9,759 nucleotides of DNA, from positions 1 through 9,759 of the forward strand of contig BNVA01000072.1 in the NCBI GenBank assembly GCA_025997755.1, read 5' to 3'. The notes under the pieces were generated by a model, which saw only the letters and a program-made list of their open reading frames with translations, made no database searches and had not been told where the DNA came from. Of this stretch, positions 9,243-9,759 are shown in pieces; the first letter of the stretch is position 1, and each line of letters opens with the position of its first letter. Origin of the DNA: Spirochaetia bacterium (GTDB lineage Bacteria; Spirochaetota; Spirochaetia; Treponematales; Breznakiellaceae). The position numbers and the translations under genes are program-made.

Positions 9243-9261
9243 ATGCCGAAATTATCGGCAT
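9243..9261 (-). other. Hairpin between the 84-codon gene and flbB
   Basis: ATGCCGA (9243-9249) and TCGGCAT (9255-9261) form a perfect 7-bp stem with a 5-nt loop. It contains the stop codon of the upstream gene (9252-9254) and ends a few bases before the GGGAGG site of flbB. There is no U tract on the coding strand, so it is not an intrinsic terminator. It could tune flbB translation or act as a processing site. Confidence 0.45.
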
Positions 9262-9506
9262 TTAAAAAAAGACTCTAAAAAACTTTCGTAGGCGGCAATG
9301 ACCGCCGAAAGGTTAATGCTCTGAACCTCACCTCTTCCCAGCCAGTCCGAACCTTCCATTTCGTAAAAATGACGCAGCATTGAGCTAAGATCGTCCGCCG
9401 TAAAAGACGGGTCGGCTTCAAGCCTGCGCTGTAGTCCAGTATATTCTTCATCATAAGTTTTTGTGTAAAGAGCATCCTGCCATGTTATTCTTTCTTCGGT
9501 TTTCAT
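9252..9506 (-). CDS. Conserved-looking 84-residue protein of unknown function
   Basis: The ATG at 9506 has AGGGA about 8 nt upstream and lies 4 nt after the stop of the preceding gene; flbB follows 21 bp later. Tight spacing on both sides supports a real gene in the flbB unit. The protein is acidic and predicted helical, with no signal peptide, membrane segment or Cys pair (a single Cys at residue 83). Aromatic-acidic phrases such as TKTYDEEYTGLQRRL and LRHFYEMEGSDWLGRGEV look like a compact helical bundle. I do not recognise a family. Its position suggests a cytoplasmic role tied to flagella or to the neighbouring YD-like protein, but that is only context. Confidence 0.7.
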   Translation of the reverse strand: MKTEERITWQDALYTKTYDEEYTGLQRRLEADPSFTADDLSSMLRHFYEMEGSDWLGRGEVQSINLSAVIAAYESFLESFFKCR

Positions 9507-9510
9507 TTTT

Positions 9511-9759
9511 TTAATCCCTTGGGTATTCTATTTCACGTTTGATAAAGGAGGCGGAAACCGAAACAAGAGCGCCGAATTGATTAAGCATTTTTATACCGCG
9601 CCTTTCTATCCAATTTCCGTTTTCATCAAAGATATATTCATACCGGAAGTCTTCCGAGCCGGACATTCTAACAAGGCGGAATTGTTCGTCACGCTGCAAA
9701 TAATAGTTCTCCGTTTCACGCTTCCAATAACGCAAGCCTTTGTCATTGTAAAGAGCCTG
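9511..9759 (-). CDS. YD/RHS-repeat-like hypothetical protein, partial (N-terminus beyond window)
   Basis: The frame is open to the window edge, so only the last 82 residues are seen. An in-frame TTG at 9735 has no ribosome binding site and is unlikely to be the start. The visible part carries YD-type phrases: ALYNDKGLRYWKRE, then RYEYIFDENGNWIERRG, close to the YxYDxxGN(W/R) unit of RHS/YD-repeat proteins, ending in IKREIEYPRD. Short proteins with a few such units are common in spirochaetes and Bacteroidetes and are often exported, but no signal peptide can be judged here. It ends 4 nt before the next ATG, so the two genes are surely cotranscribed. Function is unknown. Confidence 0.6.
   Translation of the reverse strand, partial: QALYNDKGLRYWKRETENYYLQRDEQFRLVRMSGSEDFRYEYIFDENGNWIERRGIKMLNQFGALVSVSASFIKREIEYPRD

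Overview
The window looks like chromosomal DNA of a spirochaete, most likely a Treponema relative. The evidence is a FlbB-type periplasmic flagellar collar protein (about 8.6-9.2 kb), a spirochaete-style lipoprotein signal peptide on a very long surface protein, and a GyrB whose N-terminus matches treponemal GyrB as I remember it. The assignment rests on recalled family features, not on a search.

Layout. (1) Bases 1-2942, minus strand: the first 980 codons of a giant Gly/Asn/Thr-rich lipoprotein with a beta-solenoid look, cut by the window edge. (2) Bases 2943-3376: the divergent region between the lipoprotein and gyrB. It is the most interesting stretch: it holds a promoter, a strong ribosome binding site and a 30-codon minus-strand ORF that runs into a G12/C12 homopolymer. 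Loss of one base from that tract would open a frame in phase with the lipoprotein. It also holds a long inverted repeat that would sit in the lipoprotein mRNA leader, and the gyrB promoter, whose -10 box is so close to the ATG that the message should be leaderless. (3) 3377-5311 plus: gyrB. (4) 5312-5379: two tandem GC-rich stem-loops between convergent genes. (5) 5380-6753 minus: radA, also with a promoter very close to its GTG start. (6) 6754-7880: a copy of the lipoprotein leader sequence, then a tight plus-strand operon of antitoxin, ParE/RelE-type toxin and O6-methylguanine-DNA methyltransferase, joined by 11-nt and 1-nt overlaps. The first two genes are visibly AT-richer than their neighbours. 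(7) 7949-8620 plus: a hemolysin III/PAQR family membrane protein, ending 1 bp from the next stop codon. (8) 8622-9759 minus: a three-gene unit of a YD-repeat-like partial protein, an 84-residue unknown protein and flbB.

The genes split into DNA topology and repair (gyrB, radA, ogt), cell envelope and motility (lipoprotein, hlyIII, flbB) and a toxin-antitoxin pair. The candidate new feature is the homopolymer-controlled leader ORF ahead of the lipoprotein, together with the finding that part of that leader recurs exactly, 19 bases in a row, ahead of the toxin-antitoxin operon.
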